DNA of 64,000 nucleotides from Mycocentrospora acerina (taxonomy: Eukaryota; Ascomycota; Dothideomycetes; Pleosporales): assembly GCA_022701365.1 (NCBI GenBank), contig JAKUHH010000108.1:185821-249820 (forward strand), given 5' to 3'. A model generated the notes under the pieces. That model was not told the origin of the DNA, ran no database searches, and saw only the letters and a list, made by a program, of their open reading frames with translations. The position numbers and the translations under genes are program-made. Below, piece by piece: positions 22,210 to 32,439 of this stretch (positions within the stretch are counted from its first letter, which is position 1; each line of letters opens with the position of its first letter).

Positions 22210-24030
22210 TTATCCCAAAATCGTCTTTCCAGTAGCAGGACGCCTTACGAAGAGCATCTTGGGAATCGCATTGTTGGAGCAGGTAGACGCCACGTTGACA
22301 CAGATACCACCGCCACCTCTGCAGCAGGTCTTGACAACGCAGAGCTGGGAAGCTCCACAGTCGCTGTCGACGGTGCAGGCTGGGGACGAGCAGGATGTCG
22401 ATCCGGGGACGCACAGTCCGCCGCCGCCGTTGAGCGATCCGCACACGCAGCCTGAGCCGCAGTTGATGAAGTTTGTGCACGTGGCGCCTGCGCAGATGGG
22501 GTTTGTGCAGAGACCCTTGGAGCAGCCGCCAGAGGCGCAGACGTTGCCGCAGGCGCCGCAGTTGTTGGGGTCGGCCTGCAGGTCGAGGCACTGGGAGCCG
22601 CAGGTTGTCTTGGGAGCGAGGCAGGCTGGTAGTGGAGTTAGTAGGGTGCTTTTTTGGATTGGAAGAAGAGAACGTACGGCAGGATGTTGCGGTGGCGATG
22701 ACGGTCGATGCTACTGTGACGGTTGGGGTGAGGGTCTCGGAGGCGAGGATCTGGGGTGATGTCAGTTGATGCAATCTCTTGGGTCATGGGAGTAGGGGTT
22801 GACGAACGCTGTCGGTAGTGGTGACGCTGACAGTGGTGGTTGCCTCGGAGCCAATCGTCGTGGTGCTAGTTACGGTCTCTGTTGTGTTGACGACGACGGT
22901 GACTCCTGGGGTGGGGAGGGCCAGGCAGCTGCAGGCCTGGGCGATGTCATTGCACTCGAATTGCTGGAGGCCTTCAAGCGCAGTTGGGCAGGCGAGAGGA
23001 GCGGGCGTAGGCGTGGGGGAAGGAGTGGAAGAAGGCGTAGGGGTTGGGGTGAACTCGGGAGTTGAGATTACTTCAACAGCCGAAGACGAGGAAGAAGAGG
23101 AGGTCGAAATCACTTCAACGGTCGATGAAGACGAGGAAGATGAAATCACCTCAACAGCTGAGGAAGATGATGAAGACGAAATCACCTCAACGGCCGAGGA
23201 AGACGAAATCACTTCAACAGATGAGGAAATCGAAGTAGATACGGGCGCAGGAGTGTACTCGGGAGTTGGCGTCTGCGTGGGAATTTCCGACTGCTGGGGT
23301 GTGTATTCCGGGTACTTGGAGGACGACTGGGGTGTGTACTCAGGAGCCTTGGAAGAGTATGGAGAGTATGCGGGGTAGACAGAGCTCTCTGGGTAAGCAG
23401 GGTATTTCTTCGAAGACTCGGCTGCGTAAACCGGGTATCCCTTTGAAGACTCGACTGGGTAAATAGGGTATCCCTTTGAAGACTCGACGGGATAGGCTTG
23501 TTGGGTCTTCTTAGACTCTGTGCAGGTGCTGGACGAGGGGAGCGGTGTCGGGGTTGGTTTCTTGGACTTTGTGCACGAAGTGCTCGTCGGCTCAGAGTCA
23601 TAGCCAAGGCCTCGCTTGACGACCGTCAACGCTGTAGTGCAAATGGTAGTAGTTGAGGTCCTATAAAATATCAGCAATCAATGCTTAGTGTAAGAAATAA
23701 CGGTGAGCTTTACTCTAGAGTTGTGACACTGATGGGGTCAGCCGTGAAGGTGGTAGTTCCAATCACAGTAGCCTCGGACAGAGTGGAAGTTGATGTCAGT
23801 GTCAGTGTCGACAATTCTTCAACGATGGCTGTTGTGGTTTCGGTGGTCGTCGATGTGACGGTTGTGGTAGGAATATTAAGGAGAGATGAGCAGTAAGGAG
23901 TGGCCAATGGCAGAATTGCTTGAAGGGCGTCAACAACTGATGAGACAGGACGGCACTCTTCTTCCCCACGACGAGCTCCCTGGTGAGCTGCTGCTGCGGA
24001 GAGCAGAGAAAGAACGACGGCGGAACGCAT
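22210..24030 (-). CDS. Secreted Ser/Thr/Pro-rich protein with Cys-rich C-terminus
   Basis: Four exons, complement(join(22210..22625,22678..22750,22808..23660,23714..24030)), give about 552 residues. A signal peptide (MRSAVVLSLLSAAAAHQ) is followed by a Thr-rich stretch and then repeats: YPVESSKGYP units at about residues 146-185, PEYTPQ units, and five EVIS-(S)n repeats. A segment with Cys (CPTALEGLQQFECNDIAQAC) follows, then another TTT-rich stretch. The last 138 residues contain over 20 Cys, including DPNNCGACGNVC and GLCTNPICAG patterns seen in secreted Cys-rich fungal and bacterial repeats. The weak point is the third intron donor (GTTCGT). It is likely a heavily O-glycosylated cell-wall or secreted protein. 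No GPI signal is visible at the C-terminus. Function is unknown; adhesin- or effector-like roles are speculation. Confidence 0.75.
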
Positions 24031-26323
24031 AGTGAAAATTAGTATTAATGCTGTTTTAAAAGAATGACTGGTGCTAGAGAGCGACAAAGGTGGGTGAGTA
24101 TTTCTCAAACTCGCAGCAGCATCACCGGTTTTAAAGCATGTATGTTATCAACACCAACGGAATTAGCGACGCCATATTTTATCAATGCATCGGGTGGCGT
24201 CGAGAGGTGAGCTGAACATTTTACTCCCTGGCAAATTTCATGGTGCTCCTTCGGGCGAGAAATATGGTACATGCGACTCGGACCGTCCATATGTATGTCC
24301 AGTGGCTTGCCCTAGTTGCCGAACTAGTCCCGGTCAGTCACGGCACATTGACGCATAGACATTGGCTCAGAACTTAGAATAGTTTATGGCTTGCGGAAGA
24401 CGTCAAGCGCACGCCAAAAACGTCTGCCACGCGGCAACCCAAAGTGGCTTTCAGTCGACATCCAACGTGCAAGAACAGCCAACATTCCCATACTCCAACG
24501 CTGCTCATCCAAGATGGCACACAACTAAGAGAGTGCTTTGCTGTGCATCCTCGGCAGGCGATCTGGCTTATTAGCGTCGCTGCGAGAATAGATCCTAATG
24601 GGGTAGGTTCTGTTGGCCTGAGCCTCATTTATCTTGCTTGAAGAAACCAGACCCCTTCATCAGACAACACACCGCGTACAGAATGCCGATCAAAACATAT
24701 GCTGCCACCGCTTGCTTAAATTGAAAGGCCGGCTCGAATGAGCTGTTCGCTTAGTGTTGAAAAATACCTCGTCACATGGTTTATGCTCAATTCACAAAAT
24801 CGCCTGTCTACAAAAACCCCATGTCGCTAGAAATCCCCATTGCGGTATCAAATATTGTCGCTCATCCCGTGAATCCCTCCACTAGATCTAGATTGTCAGG
24901 CCCCTGATACTTCCAAAAAGAGGTGTTGACTTGTGGATTTGCTGCAGGGTCTAGCGATCTGACCCATTAAAATAAGATGAACAACACCTTGACTCGTCAT
25001 ATTCAAGAACACATCCGACGTTCTTCCAGGAGCGCTTTTGGAGAAACCATGATAACATGGTGCAGTTCTCGACGCACATGTCTTACTGACTCTCACCGAC
25101 AAACTCAATAGCTGGAGAGTGTTGCACAATTATACAGAGCAGCTCAGCGTGCTGTATCGCTTGCCGTTCTTGAAACAAGGTTTATGCTCCTTGTCAGTCG
25201 ATCCTTGGATGTGCTGTCAGGGGGAATGGGGATTAAACTGGGGATAACCGCAACGAGTTGTGTCAAAGCGTTCCATCCCAAAGAGAGGGTCGGCGAGGGA
25301 AAATTTGGGAAAATTGCCAGTCTGCCACGAGTCATTAAAGACGACCCCAGACTTGTCTGATTTCCCCTCCACGACGTCACACATGCAACAGTACAACAAG
25401 TAGAGGGTGTGCTGTCGAGTGCATCTCCCGAACGTGGTTGCTTGCACTTCTACAGTTTCAGTATCTGCAAGGAAGAGTGACCAATGTTGTTTTTTGTAGC
25501 AGGCGCGTAGGCCACCGACGTAATGGATCTGTGGCTTTGACCACTAGTTGGACGACGGAGCCGCGCGCCTTTTACAGCGCAGATTTGATGGACTATTGAT
25601 GTTTTCACGGCTTGAAAAGATTGTCAGTGATCAGGTGATACTGTCCGCTCACCAAGCGTATGAAAGTGCATCTTGTTTAGTATCCTCACTCTCTTCGATT
25701 GCACACGAGTGCAATCCAAAACTGAAGGTAGTTTGAGAGCTGACCGCAGTATTCACACATCCCAAACTGATGTATAGTCAAAACAGTGTTTTCGTTTGGT
25801 ACCACTAAGTCATACGACAACCTTTTTGATAAACAGCCAAAGAATAATAAAATGCACCTCTACAGAATCAGTTAAACTAGGTATGTCATAAATGGGTAGA
25901 ACCAAGCTAAACCAAGGTATACTACAACTATTATACATTGGATTTATTGTAAGCTGCAGAATATGCACTTCAAGCAGACACTTACAAAAGACCACAAATC
26001 ACAGTAGCACAGCTGTTCAAGCTAGTGACGCAAATCTTCGGGTAAAACGGCTGTGGAACCAGGCTGAAGACATACCAGCCCTCTTTGAAGTGCGCCATCG
26101 ATATTTCTCTATACAGCCGAAAAAAAAGTCCACACGTACACCACTCGGATGAAAGCACACGAACCAATAAAAAACTCAAATATCAAATGATATATTCCCT
26201 GCCTAATCGAATCGCTCCGCGCATATGCAGCAAAGCTAATGCTAAATCCAAGTTCCAATCCCAAGACTCCCTCATATGCATGCATCATCATTTCCATCTC
26301 TCTCATATATTAAAACTGTTGCT
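24031..26323. other. 2.3-kb gene-poor region
   Basis: No open frame shows a domain or splice support. Composition is mixed and drifts AT-rich after 25.7 kb. It contains the promoter of the secreted protein and the 3' flank of the DUF7053 gene. Confidence 0.5.
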
Positions 26324-26813
26324 CTATGCCTTGGCAGCCTCAAGTAGCTTCATGTGCTGCTCAGGGTGCATCTTCTCGACGTTGCCCTTGGCCATCTTCT
26401 TCATCATGAAGTTGCCGTCAATCTCGACATCCTCGACCAGCTCGCCGTTGATGACGCGCCATTTGGCGGCAATGGTAAGGACGCCGACAGGGGGCTTTGC
26501 GTTGACAAGACTGTCGACACCCTCGGGGACGTTGGTGAGAGTGAGCTTGTAGGTAGTCTGGAGGGATGTGTGAGTATATGTGTTATGTTGTGAAAGGATG
26601 GGTGTTGTTGCAAGGGTGGAGACATACCTGGCCGATGGGCTTCTTGTCTGTGACTGTATAGGTGGCGGTGGTGTTCTTGTCGCCGGACTCGTATGCGTAG
26701 CTGATGAGGGCAGGGCACAGAGTCTTGATCATGAGCTCGTGGTTGTGGAGGGCCGCGATAACGACGGCGGCATCAACGCCGTTGAGGGGAGTGGAGATGT
26801 GGGAAGTAGGCAT
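26324..26813 (-). CDS. DUF7053-type SRPBCC-like protein
   Basis: Two exons, complement(join(26324..26557,26628..26813)), give 139 residues. The intron has CAG|GTATGT and CTCCAG borders and is in phase 0. The protein starts with strand and helix pattern HISTPLNGVDAAVVIAALHNHELMI and continues TTYKLTLTNVPEGVDSLV and GVLTIAAKWRV, matching the small fungal DUF7053 family, which is predicted to adopt a START-like (SRPBCC) fold that can enclose a hydrophobic ligand. No signal peptide or membrane segment is present, so it is probably cytosolic. Family function is unknown. A TATATAAG box lies about 135 bases upstream. Confidence 0.75.
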
Positions 26814-26943
26814 TTTGAGGTTGGAGTTGTTGAAATGGTGAAGATGAAGTATTTGGAGAGTTGAGAGTAGCAGTTGGTAGTTTGTATTGAAAGTGTTGTT
26901 TGAATGCTGTTGATGATAGCCTTTGAAGCTGGTAAAGATGCAT

Positions 26944-26951
26944 CTTATATA
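26944..26951 (-). promoter_or_regulatory. TATA box of the DUF7053 gene
   Basis: On the minus strand TATATAAG is about 135 bases before the start at 26813, with a CT-rich leader between. Confidence 0.5.
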
Positions 26952-28308
26952 CGTCGACTCTTGACTTCCTACAAGCTTACGATTTCCAAGATACTGAAAG
27001 GTCTTTTCCTAAAACAGTCACTCAAACATTGATAGCCAATTCAGTCCTATCGAGACCCTGCATGTGGTAGGATCATCTCCATCAGCCTGTTCGCCTTTCC
27101 CCACTTGAACCCTGACCTGTATCGGGTTTCCACTGTCAGCCCATTAGCCAACATCAAAAATAGCATTCATCGAAACATGTAGAGATGGGAGAAGAACACA
27201 CGCAGTACAGTCTGGCAACGATCGGTCTGGTGCTGTGTAACATGCCCGACCGCCGCGCGGTTTAGCCGAGGAATGCGAGTCGCTCCCGTGTTTGACGATC
27301 TAATGGGTTACCAAAAATACTATCACTGACACGATCATGGGCGTTAAAAGTAAGCCCAACGGGAATACAACTGCCGATGAGGAGAGCGGATCCATGCTGA
27401 GATGTTTAGAGTGGTTAATTGAGTTTGTCCGATCAATTACGGTCATCACATCACCACGCTTTCGTCAGACGTCGATCTTGAAGATGACGGGTGCATCTGT
27501 CCAGCCCGCGCGGAGGACCGAAATTCTCCGACTTGGGAGTATTCTTGATTGGTGATTATGTGCATGTTTGCTGTATTGAGATTGTCTCGGTGATGGAGTT
27601 CGGACGGTTCGAGTTGATGGCGGATGGGGAGCCGAACAGCGCTAGGTAGGAAGCTTATGTTGCAGCCTCATCTGGCGCCAGGCATGACTTGACACCGAGT
27701 GGAAACATCTACTCTATCGCGCGACAACGTTGTACTATCTGCTCGACACGAGCACGTCCGACTGTGTTCGTTTCGCCCAAGAAAACAATGGCTTGGGGTC
27801 TTTGCATAAGCTGCAGGAAGCAGGTGAGCTGCAGTGTCGTCAAATAACCTATGCACCCCCACTTTCCATCATGGCAGTGCACTTGGGGGCTCAAATACAA
27901 GACTGAAAATCGCCAAAGTGGTCCAGTCCTCGAAGATAAGCCGCAGGATTTGTGGATAGTCCTCAGTGAATAACGTGACTCGTCTAGAAGTGGCATCTAC
28001 GTGGTGTAAAACGACTGCCTGACTCTGCCGACAATTTGGCGTTCTCCATGAATGTAATAGGACTCTTCTGGGTTCACAACACAGGATGGATGCCATGGCA
28101 GGCTCAGGGTACTCTGCAGTGTGATGTTGCTGATGTGTGACGAGGCTCGAAGCGGGCATAGATGGGCATGGATGGGCATGTATGGGACAGATCACGTGGC
28201 AGCGCGTTTAGCGCGAACGAGTGTTGCCGCTTGCGTCCAACGCCACACTGGGAGCAAGATGCCTTGCGCCACTTGAGCAGCCGACTACATGGCAACGCGC
28301 GCAGCGAC
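26952..28308. other. Intergenic region
   Basis: Divergent spacing between the DUF7053 gene (minus) and the next gene (plus). A 72-codon ATG-started frame at 27337-27555 has no motif and is not called. An in-frame ATG at 28162 could extend the next gene by 49 residues. Confidence 0.45.
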
Positions 28309-30183
28309 ATGGCGCCTACGCCTCTTCGAATCGCCCAAACGACCAGCGAGGCCAAAAAGTTGCACAAGAAGCATGGACCGCGCGTTTCCGTGCACCAGCA
28401 AAAGCAGCTGGAGCGCCTCGTCGAGCTGGACAACCGCGCGGCACGTATCCGCGAGAATGACGAGCGCCGCCGTGCCGCGAAGAAGAGGCGCGAGGAGCAG
28501 GAGCGCAAGGAGAAGCAGGCGCGAAAGCATATGGGAGTCGGACTCGCCACGCAGCTCATCGGATACAGCCACACACAGGCGCAGCTGAAGAATGGAATGG
28601 AGGCCTTTTTGGGCGTCAAGAAGCGCAACGACGAGGCCAAGCAGAAGAGAGAGGCCGAGCTGGCCAAGACGCTCGAGGCCATTGCGGACAGCGTCGACAA
28701 GGAGCCCTGGGACGATGATGATGACGACGACAATGATGACAACGGCAATGACAACGACAACAACAATGACGACAACGGCAATGCCAATGACAATGAAAAC
28801 CAGGCGGAAAAGAGTGCACTCGACGTCCCTGGCACTGCAGCGGCGCACACAGAACAATGGGCAGACGATGATCTCGACGACGATACATTGCTCGAGATGC
28901 ACGACCTGCTCATGTCAGACCCCGTTGATGCACCATCAGATAAGCCTCAGCCTCCGCCTACACAAGCTCCCCCTGCTATTCCACCAGCAGTAATGCACTC
29001 TTCTGTCAAAGAAGACGCTGAATTTGTTCGCACCCATGGCCCGATAAACAAGGCCGTCGAAGCCATGTTGGACAAGCTGCCGACCTCACTGGTCGAGCTG
29101 CTGTCATTGGAGGTCTCGATGAGACTTCCAGACTGGAACCCAGCGCTAGCCCTTCTACACAAACTAAACCCCATCGGTCTTCCTCCGCATCGCCTCCGCA
29201 TAAAACCTGGCTGTGTGGTATCGCTTCTCCGGGATTTGAACACGAGCAGCCAGCTGTCTAAGAGTCAGCATTTACGTGTCCTTCGAATCGAAAGCGACCG
29301 TCTGGAATGCTTGGTCTTGGATGGCCAATTGGAAGGCACCAAGACATTTCTCACCCGCATCGCATTCCTCGCAAGATATAGAAACGACGAGAAGTATTTG
29401 TTCCAAAGGACCCAGTATCCTATACGCGTCGCAAGTGGTCACAGACTGTCTGACATTCCACAAACCACGTTCCAGTCAAACTTCAAACTACCTTCCGTTC
29501 ATGGGCGGAGTCGTCTCTTATGCACGAATGAGCGACCGAGTCCTGCTATTCTGACAGCAAAGTCTCATGCAAATCCTAACCCAAGCTTCAAGCGGCCTGG
29601 ACTTCCCGCCTCCAAATCAACTATTCTGGGGCCAAATAAGCCCGTGGCAGCTTCCAAGCCCATAGTGCCAGTTTCTGTTATTACAGATGAATGGGCCGAT
29701 TTTTTGGAAAGCGGAACACAGATTGCGCGAGAGTTGTCAGCAGAGGCTAAGTCGGCACCCGCAACACCTGCCGCCGCTTCGCCATCATCTGCTGACTGCC
29801 TACCTCCGCTTTCAACTCAGGACTTTGACTTTTCGCTGGACGACTTGGATGAAGAGCCCCACCAAAAGCCTACTATTCAATCAGACGGACCTCCCCCCAT
29901 GACTATTACAATGACACATTTAGTCAAGCCATCAACAAGGTCACAACAAGCTCCGCGTACAGTTTCTAAAGTCAAGCACACCATGCCCCCACCATTAGAT
30001 CCAGTGCGATCAGTTCTCAAGAGAAAATCGCTACCGCTTCCAACGACAAGTTTCTTACCGCCACCAAAACGGCCTTGCGACACGCCCTCGTTTCCTCGCA
30101 ATCCTTGCGTCTCCCTTGGTGATTTTGGACTTTCGACACAGGACGTCGTTTCTTTCTTTGATGATGATGAAGTTTGGAGCTAG
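28309..30183 (+). CDS. Protein with Pif1/Helitron helicase C-terminal-like region
   Basis: A single exon of 624 residues from the ATG at 28309. An in-frame ATG at 28162 would add 49 residues, but they are of poor composition. Layout: a highly charged coiled coil at about residues 12-75 and 104-128; a low-complexity Asp/Asn run (134-163); an acidic Leu-rich segment (186-202); then about 242-377, which resembles the part of Pif1/Helitron helicases after the Walker B region. This includes GLPPHRLRIKPGCVVSLLRDLN (equivalent to LPPHxLxLKxGxPVMLLRNLN) and YLFQRTQYPIRVA (equivalent to FxFxRxQFPIxLA). The Walker motifs and the final TIxKSQGQT helicase motif are absent, so it cannot be an active helicase. 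The Pro-rich C-terminus ends in a STQDVVSFFDDDEVW motif resembling a degenerate PCNA-binding box. Probably nuclear. Function unknown. Confidence 0.7.
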   Translation: MAPTPLRIAQTTSEAKKLHKKHGPRVSVHQQKQLERLVELDNRAARIRENDERRRAAKKRREEQERKEKQARKHMGVGLATQLIGYSHTQAQLKNGMEAFLGVKKRNDEAKQKREAELAKTLEAIADSVDKEPWDDDDDDDNDDNGNDNDNNNDDNGNANDNENQAEKSALDVPGTAAAHTEQWADDDLDDDTLLEMHDLLMSDPVDAPSDKPQPPPTQAPPAIPPAVMHSSVKEDAEFVRTHGPINKAVEAMLDKLPTSLVELLSLEVSMRLPDWNPALALLHKLNPIGLPPHRLRIKPGCVVSLLRDLNTSSQLSKSQHLRVLRIESDRLECLVLDGQLEGTKTFLTRIAFLARYRNDEKYLFQRTQYPIRVASGHRLSDIPQTTFQSNFKLPSVHGRSRLLCTNERPSPAILTAKSHANPNPSFKRPGLPASKSTILGPNKPVAASKPIVPVSVITDEWADFLESGTQIARELSAEAKSAPATPAAASPSSADCLPPLSTQDFDFSLDDLDEEPHQKPTIQSDGPPPMTITMTHLVKPSTRSQQAPRTVSKVKHTMPPPLDPVRSVLKRKSLPLPTTSFLPPPKRPCDTPSFPRNPCVSLGDFGLSTQDVVSFFDDDEVWS

Positions 30184-30558
30184 ACTATTCTACCACTTTG
30201 ATTTAATGATTTATGAACACTGTGTGCTAGATAGGATAGGCATGAGTTGGATACGTTTGTATTGAATGCTCAGATTCCACATTTTTGGAAGGATCGATTG
30301 TGTTATACCCATTCAGCAAGGATGGAAGTGATCTGCATCCGTTTGAAACATGGTGCATGCATGCATGTTCCGAACCGGTGTACCGATCTTGTGAGCACTC
30401 TTCCCGCACGACCCTTGCAACTGATCATGCATGCAGTACTGCATCCCTGCATGGTCATAAAGATAAATAAAAAAAGTTGAGAACAGCGAACATGCTTGCA
30501 AGGTTATTCATATTTCTACATTAAATCATTAAATTGATCATCCTCTTGGCCCCAGCAC
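30184..30558. other. Convergent 3' flanks
   Basis: 375 bases between the stop of the Pif1-like gene and the stop of the GH3 gene. AT-rich with several ATGCATGC-type palindromes (around 30355-30450). No gene is seen. Confidence 0.5.
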
Positions 30559-32439
30559 TCAGCAGTCATCAGCATATGTCAAGCCATGTCCGAATCGGAA
30601 AACAGGGTTCTCAGTATCAAATGGCACGTCCTCCTTTGACGCCTCAACAGCTGCCATACTCCTTGGAAGATCAAATGGAAGCTTACCCTTTGGCTTGGCT
30701 GCATCTACTCCAAAAATAACGTCCAACAACGCATCCGGTCCACTACCAAAGTTCGCCAGGACTGCTGCGGCAGACTCAATGATCTCAGGGATTACAGCTG
30801 GTCGGTCCATATAGATGTCGACAATTGTCGGCACTGCCGTGTAGATGGCTGCCTGACGCGCTTGCTCAGTAGTGTTGTAGGCCAGGGACCCGGCGTGGAA
30901 GCCGCTCGTGAAAGCCCCAGGACGGAACTCGTATGGAGCTTGGAGGCGGATAATAGCATAGTCAGCTTCTGCAGGTGTAGTTACCACCTTGAGACCGCGT
31001 CGCTCGAGATAGGTCTGGTTGAGGCCCTCGACGTAGAACTTTGTCGCTTCCGAGGCGGATTTGAGAGGCAAGACATTGTCCTTGTTGGAAAGTAGTGTTA
31101 CAGCCGCTCGCTGGGCATCGTTACCGAGCTTGCGGAACGCCTGCTGGCCGACAATCAAGTCCGCTGCGGCAGGGTCGACGTACGGGTTCTCAAACAGCCC
31201 CAGGAGAAACTTCTCGCGCAGTAGTTTACGGACGGAAAAGTCGATGCGGTCTTCGCTGATGGTACCGTTTCCAACAAGCTGGAGAATGAGATCAGTTCTC
31301 CTCTCGCCGCCAAACTGGTCGCATCCTGCATTTAGAATCTTCTCGGCGCGCTGGATGTGCGTCAGGTTCTGGGCTCCCCAGGCTCGAGCTGGGAAAAATT
31401 CTCCGATGATCAAGCTGTCGGTAATGAGGCCCCAGTCGGAGACTACGATGCCATCGAAGCCCATTTGTTCGCGGAGTAGACCGGTGACGATGCCCTTGTT
31501 GAAGCCAAAGCCAACCTCTTCGTATTTTGTTCCAATAGGACGAGAGTAATATGGCATCATCTGTCTGGCGCCAGCCTTGATCGCTGCCTCGAAGGGAATG
31601 AGGTGGTAGTCGAAGTTGTTTCCAGGATAAGTAGCATTTTGGCCGTATTCAAAGTGACTATCCTCTCCGTTTTCCATTTCTCCACCACCAGGGAAGTGCT
31701 TAGTAACAGTGGTCACAGAGTTGTGTCCAAACTCAGGACCGGTGAATCCTTCAATGTAGGCAACAACAAGCTCAGCGGTAAGATGCGCATCTTCACCCAT
31801 GGTGTTTACTATTCTTGACCAGCGAGGCTCAGTGGCGAGATCGATCTGGGGGTGTAGAGAAGACCGGATTCCAACGGCGAGGTACTCTTGCCGGGCAATA
31901 TTTGCGAATGATTTTACAGTCTCTGGGCTTCGAAGTGCAGCCAGGCCTAAACTCTCCGGCCACTGGGAGAATGCTCCTGCGGGTAACCCGGTGCCAAGGT
32001 TATCTGTGAATGCATGGCGAGGGTCGGTAGAGAGAGTGATGGGTATACCGAGACGGGTGTTCGCTGCAAGTTCCTGAATACTGTTGGACCATCTTGCGAA
32101 TCTAGATGCATTGGTGATTGCAGCTCCAGTATTGAAATGGGATAGAAGCTGCCCTTGTATCCAGGGTACAGAAGTGTTTGCAAGAGTATCGTTAGGCCCG
32201 GTATCAATTCTGGTTTGAAAAAGCTGTCCCACTTTCTCTTCGATGTTCATCCGCTGGAGGAGGTCCTCGACTCGCTCATCAACCGGTAACGAAGCATTCC
32301 AGTACGGTGCAGTTCGGTCGTTGGTTGTTCGTGGAGCGAGGTTGATGGAGTATGCTGTGGCAGTCGAAAATGTCGTCGCAGCAAAGAGGCATGTGACGAA
32401 AGCATTACGCCTTCGTTGATTACGATTAGGAATAGGCAT
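30559..32439 (-). CDS. Secreted glycoside hydrolase family 3
   Basis: A single exon of 626 residues. Residues 10-29 form a signal peptide (FVTCLFAATTFSTATA). The GH3 N-terminal barrel follows: EEKVGQLFQT, GIPITLSTDPRHAF, KHFPGGG at about 247-253 with EDSH a few residues on, and the nucleophile Asp in GIVVSDWG at about 335. The second alpha/beta domain (QRAAVTLLSNKDNVLPL) ends with FGHGLTY. The KHFPGGG...EDSH loop is unlike the KHFVxNxQE of classic fungal beta-glucosidases, and there is no C-terminal fibronectin-III domain, so this is a distinct, shorter subgroup. Beta-glucosidase or related exo-glycosidase activity on extracellular glycans is likely; the substrate is not certain. Confidence 0.9.
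   Translation of the reverse strand: MPIPNRNQRRRNAFVTCLFAATTFSTATAYSINLAPRTTNDRTAPYWNASLPVDERVEDLLQRMNIEEKVGQLFQTRIDTGPNDTLANTSVPWIQGQLLSHFNTGAAITNASRFARWSNSIQELAANTRLGIPITLSTDPRHAFTDNLGTGLPAGAFSQWPESLGLAALRSPETVKSFANIARQEYLAVGIRSSLHPQIDLATEPRWSRIVNTMGEDAHLTAELVVAYIEGFTGPEFGHNSVTTVTKHFPGGGEMENGEDSHFEYGQNATYPGNNFDYHLIPFEAAIKAGARQMMPYYSRPIGTKYEEVGFGFNKGIVTGLLREQMGFDGIVVSDWGLITDSLIIGEFFPARAWGAQNLTHIQRAEKILNAGCDQFGGERRTDLILQLVGNGTISEDRIDFSVRKLLREKFLLGLFENPYVDPAAADLIVGQQAFRKLGNDAQRAAVTLLSNKDNVLPLKSASEATKFYVEGLNQTYLERRGLKVVTTPAEADYAIIRLQAPYEFRPGAFTSGFHAGSLAYNTTEQARQAAIYTAVPTIVDIYMDRPAVIPEIIESAAAVLANFGSGPDALLDVIFGVDAAKPKGKLPFDLPRSMAAVEASKEDVPFDTENPVFRFGHGLTYADDC

Noticed and set aside
22259..22759. 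166-codon frame antisense to the Cys-rich exon
   Set aside because: Shadow of the Cys-rich exon of the minus-strand secreted protein.
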